Positions 62,244-64,000 of a DNA stretch of 64,000 nt are shown in pieces. Positions within the stretch are counted from its first letter, which is position 1; each line of letters starts with the position of its first letter. The notes under the pieces are model-generated. The model was not told where the DNA came from. It did no database searches and worked only from the letters and a program-made list of their open reading frames with translations. The DNA lies in the NCBI RefSeq assembly GCF_017876395.1, contig NZ_JAGINX010000001.1, positions 806,001-870,000 on the forward strand. The letters are read 5' to 3'. The position numbers and the translations under genes are program-made. The DNA is from Nesterenkonia lacusekhoensis. GTDB taxonomy: Bacteria > Actinomycetota > Actinomycetes > Actinomycetales > Micrococcaceae.

Positions 62244-63215
62244 TCAGAGCATCATCCTCATCAGCTCAGCATCCATCCCAGCCAGGGCCTCGCGGTCATA
62301 GGTCGAGGTGGAGGCCACCAGCTCCTCAGCTCCGGTGACCTCCATCAGCCGCTCCACTGCGGGGACCACGACGCCGGCCGGTCCGCCGATCATCCGGTGC
62401 AGGCTCTTCTCGACGCGGCTGGTGGTCCGCGGGCTCCAACGCTGCTGGCGGATCTGCTCCACCGGTTCCAGCGGGGAGAACTCGCCGGTCTCCCGGGAGC
62501 GGGCCATCGCCCAGGCCTCGGGGAGCGCCAGCTCGCGGGCCTGCTCCTGGGTCTCTGCGGGGTAGAGGTCCAGGGAGATGATCACCTGCGGCTGCGGAGC
62601 CTCGGCTGAAGGCTGGAAGTCGCGCCGGTAGGCGGCCACGGCCTCACCCAGTTCGGGGGAGTGCAGCACCGGCCCGCCGATCACCGCAGGAAGCCCCAGC
62701 CGTGCCGCGGTCACCAGCCCTTGTCCGGTGGCCAGTTGGAAGAGCGAGGGAGCCGTCCCGGTGACGGGCCTGGCCGTCACCGGCGCTTCTCGCCGCAGGT
62801 AGCTGCGCAGCTCCTCCAGGTCCGCGGCGAAGGTCTCCACGTCGTCGGCATCCTGACGCAGCGCCCGGCGCACCGGTGCGGTGAAGCCCAGCGTCCGGCC
62901 CAGTCCCAGATCCACTCGCCCGGGGTGCAGCGCTTCCAGCATCAGGAACTGTTCGGCCACCACCAGCGGCTGATGGTGCGGCAGCATCACCCCTCCGGAG
63001 CCCAGACGGATCCGGGAGGTGCGGGCGCCGACCGCGGCCAGCAGCACCGCCGGGGATCCCGAGGCGATGCCCGGCACCGCGTGGTGCTCCGCGCCCCAGA
63101 AGCGGTGATACCCCAGAGATTCAGCCTTCACAGCACGTTCGACGGAGTGCCGCAGGGCATCGCCCTCCGGGTATCCGCTGCGTGTGCGGGACCGGTCCAG
63201 CAGGGAGAGCCTCAT
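62244..63215 (-). CDS. LLM-class flavin-dependent oxidoreductase
   Basis: 323 residues, luciferase-like TIM barrel. ERAVKAESLGYHRFWGAEHHAVPGIASGSPAVLLAAVGARTSRIRLGSGGVMLPHHQPLVVAEQF is the diagnostic N-terminal block of the MsnO8-like group, and HPGRVDLGLGRT follows. These enzymes use reduced FMN or F420 on varied substrates; which one cannot be said. The ATG overlaps the stop of the flavin monooxygenase-like gene, so the two are made together. Confidence 0.92.
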   Translation of the reverse strand: MRLSLLDRSRTRSGYPEGDALRHSVERAVKAESLGYHRFWGAEHHAVPGIASGSPAVLLAAVGARTSRIRLGSGGVMLPHHQPLVVAEQFLMLEALHPGRVDLGLGRTLGFTAPVRRALRQDADDVETFAADLEELRSYLRREAPVTARPVTGTAPSLFQLATGQGLVTAARLGLPAVIGGPVLHSPELGEAVAAYRRDFQPSAEAPQPQVIISLDLYPAETQEQARELALPEAWAMARSRETGEFSPLEPVEQIRQQRWSPRTTSRVEKSLHRMIGGPAGVVVPAVERLMEVTGAEELVASTSTYDREALAGMDAELMRMML

Positions 63216-64000
63216 ACCGCCGCTCCCACGCCTGACGCTCCTAAGCGCGCCGTCAGGGCCCGGGCGGCGGCTCGTCCCGCGCGGTTGGCTCCCACGGTGG
63301 ACTGGGAGGGCCCGAAACCGACCAGGTGGACCCTGGGGTCCGCCGTCGTCGCGGTTCCGCTGATCCGGATCCCGCCGCGTTCATTGCGCAGTCCCAGCGG
63401 TTCCAGGTGGCTCAGATCCGGTCGGAAGCCTGTCGCCCACAGGATCGTGTCTGCTGAGGTGAAGCTGCCGTCGGCCTCGCGCAGTCCGCAGGGCTCGATC
63501 GCGGTGAACATCTCTCGGCGCTGCAGGGCTCCTCGGGCGTGGGCGGCACGGGCGTAGGAGGACCAGCCCAGGCCGGTGTAGGAGACGATGCTGCCGGTGG
63601 GTTCCCCCGCTTCAGCCGCTGCGGTGACCTTCTCGATGGTGGCCCGGCCCTCGACCTCCGGGCGGAACTCCTCACCGTGGAAGACCGGCTCGCGACGGGT
63701 GTACCAGAACGACGTGGCCACCCGGGAGATCTCCTCCAGCTGCTGGAGCGCAGAGATCCCGCCTCCGACCACGGCCACGCGGCGGTCGGCGAAGTCCTCC
63801 AGGGCTCGGTAGTCCCGGGTGTGCAGCTGCCAGCCGGTGAAGCTCTCCTGGCCCGGGTACTGCGGCAGCAGCGGGTTGTTCCAGGTGCCGGTGGCATTGA
63901 TGATCGCCCGGGTGCGCCAGACCCCCTGGTCGGTGCGGACCTCCAGCTCCCCGTCGGTGCTGCGCTGATCGGTGCTGGGCTCGCCGGGGCTCGGGGTGGC
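63212..64000 (-). CDS. Flavin monooxygenase-like NAD(P)/FAD-binding protein, C-terminal part (partial)
   Basis: The gene enters from the right edge; 262 codons are visible. IINATGTWNNPLLPQYPGQ is the ATG-type motif after the FAD domain in CzcO/FMO-like proteins. RRVAVVGGGISALQQLEEI is the second (NADPH) Rossmann loop and ILWATGFRPDLSHLEPL the last ATG motif. It may hydroxylate a small molecule or act as a sulfide/thiol oxidoreductase. It forms an operon with the LLM gene, which suggests joint oxidation of one compound. The N-terminal FAD domain lies outside. Confidence 0.88.
   Translation of the reverse strand, partial: ATPSPGEPSTDQRSTDGELEVRTDQGVWRTRAIINATGTWNNPLLPQYPGQESFTGWQLHTRDYRALEDFADRRVAVVGGGISALQQLEEISRVATSFWYTRREPVFHGEEFRPEVEGRATIEKVTAAAEAGEPTGSIVSYTGLGWSSYARAAHARGALQRREMFTAIEPCGLREADGSFTSADTILWATGFRPDLSHLEPLGLRNERGGIRISGTATTADPRVHLVGFGPSQSTVGANRAGRAAARALTARLGASGVGAAV

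Overview
This is about 64 kb of a high-GC actinobacterial chromosome. The rRNA signature, the gene order xerD-(insert)-parA-scpA-scpB-rluB-tyrA-cmk-der, the frequent apparently leaderless starts and the actinobacterial families (NrtR, DUF2510, Rv2578c-type radical SAM, MhuD-like) point to the Micrococcaceae. The 16S gene looks closest to Nesterenkonia or Arthrobacter relatives; the genus is an inference from memory. Most of the window is core genome, with small accessory inserts.

Layout. 1-8722: arginine biosynthesis, argC(partial)-argJ-argB-argD-argF-argR, then a two-gene minus-strand insert (small membrane protein and ankyrin protein), then argG-argH behind an ARG-box-like promoter. 8737-12962: a lytic-transglycosylase-like protein, then a TetR / YhgE-Pip / degenerate ABC-ATPase operon with a perfect TetR-type operator. 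13043-13690: 3-methyladenine DNA glycosylase. 13889-16910: a zinc-starvation island. It holds an AztD-like lipoprotein with a His/Asp-rich tail, a 40-residue cysteine-free ribosomal protein L36 and a COG0523/CobW-like protein without a P-loop, with Zur-box-like palindromes in front. 17010-20638: HelD-family RNA polymerase motor and tyrS. 20700-26729: one rrn operon (16S-23S-5S, no spacer tRNA) with three good promoters and a terminator.

26800-35101: TPR-like protein, HAD phosphatase, small Q/E-rich protein, tlyA, NAD kinase, recN, pyrG, xerD. 35109-41602: a perfect 20-bp inverted repeat, then the methylcitrate (propionate) cluster prpC-prpB-prpD-gntR divergent from prpE, with twin operators. 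This cluster separates xerD from parA, which are usually close together. 41651-48473: parA, scpA, scpB, rluB, tyrA, cmk, der. 48538-50204: a class A beta-lactamase-like lipoprotein and tRNA-Pro(GGG). 50264-54278: NAD synthesis operon nrtR-nadA-nadC-cysteine desulfurase, without nadB.

54420-57088: an Rv2578c-like radical SAM gene with a perfect LexA box at its start, tgt, and an MhuD-like heme oxygenase homologue. 57196-60327: tRNA-Arg(CCG), an exported-type protein lacking its signal peptide, a frameshifted two-TM potassium-channel-like gene and a DUF2510 membrane protein. 60394-64000: an MFS transporter, an unknown protein, and an LLM flavin oxidoreductase overlapping a flavin monooxygenase-like gene that runs off the window.

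The most notable parts are the Zur-type zinc-sparing island with its P-loop-less COG0523 member, the pseudo-ATPase in the YhgE operon, the LexA-controlled radical SAM gene, the nadB-less NAD operon and the frameshifted channel. No CRISPR array, prophage or insertion sequence was seen.
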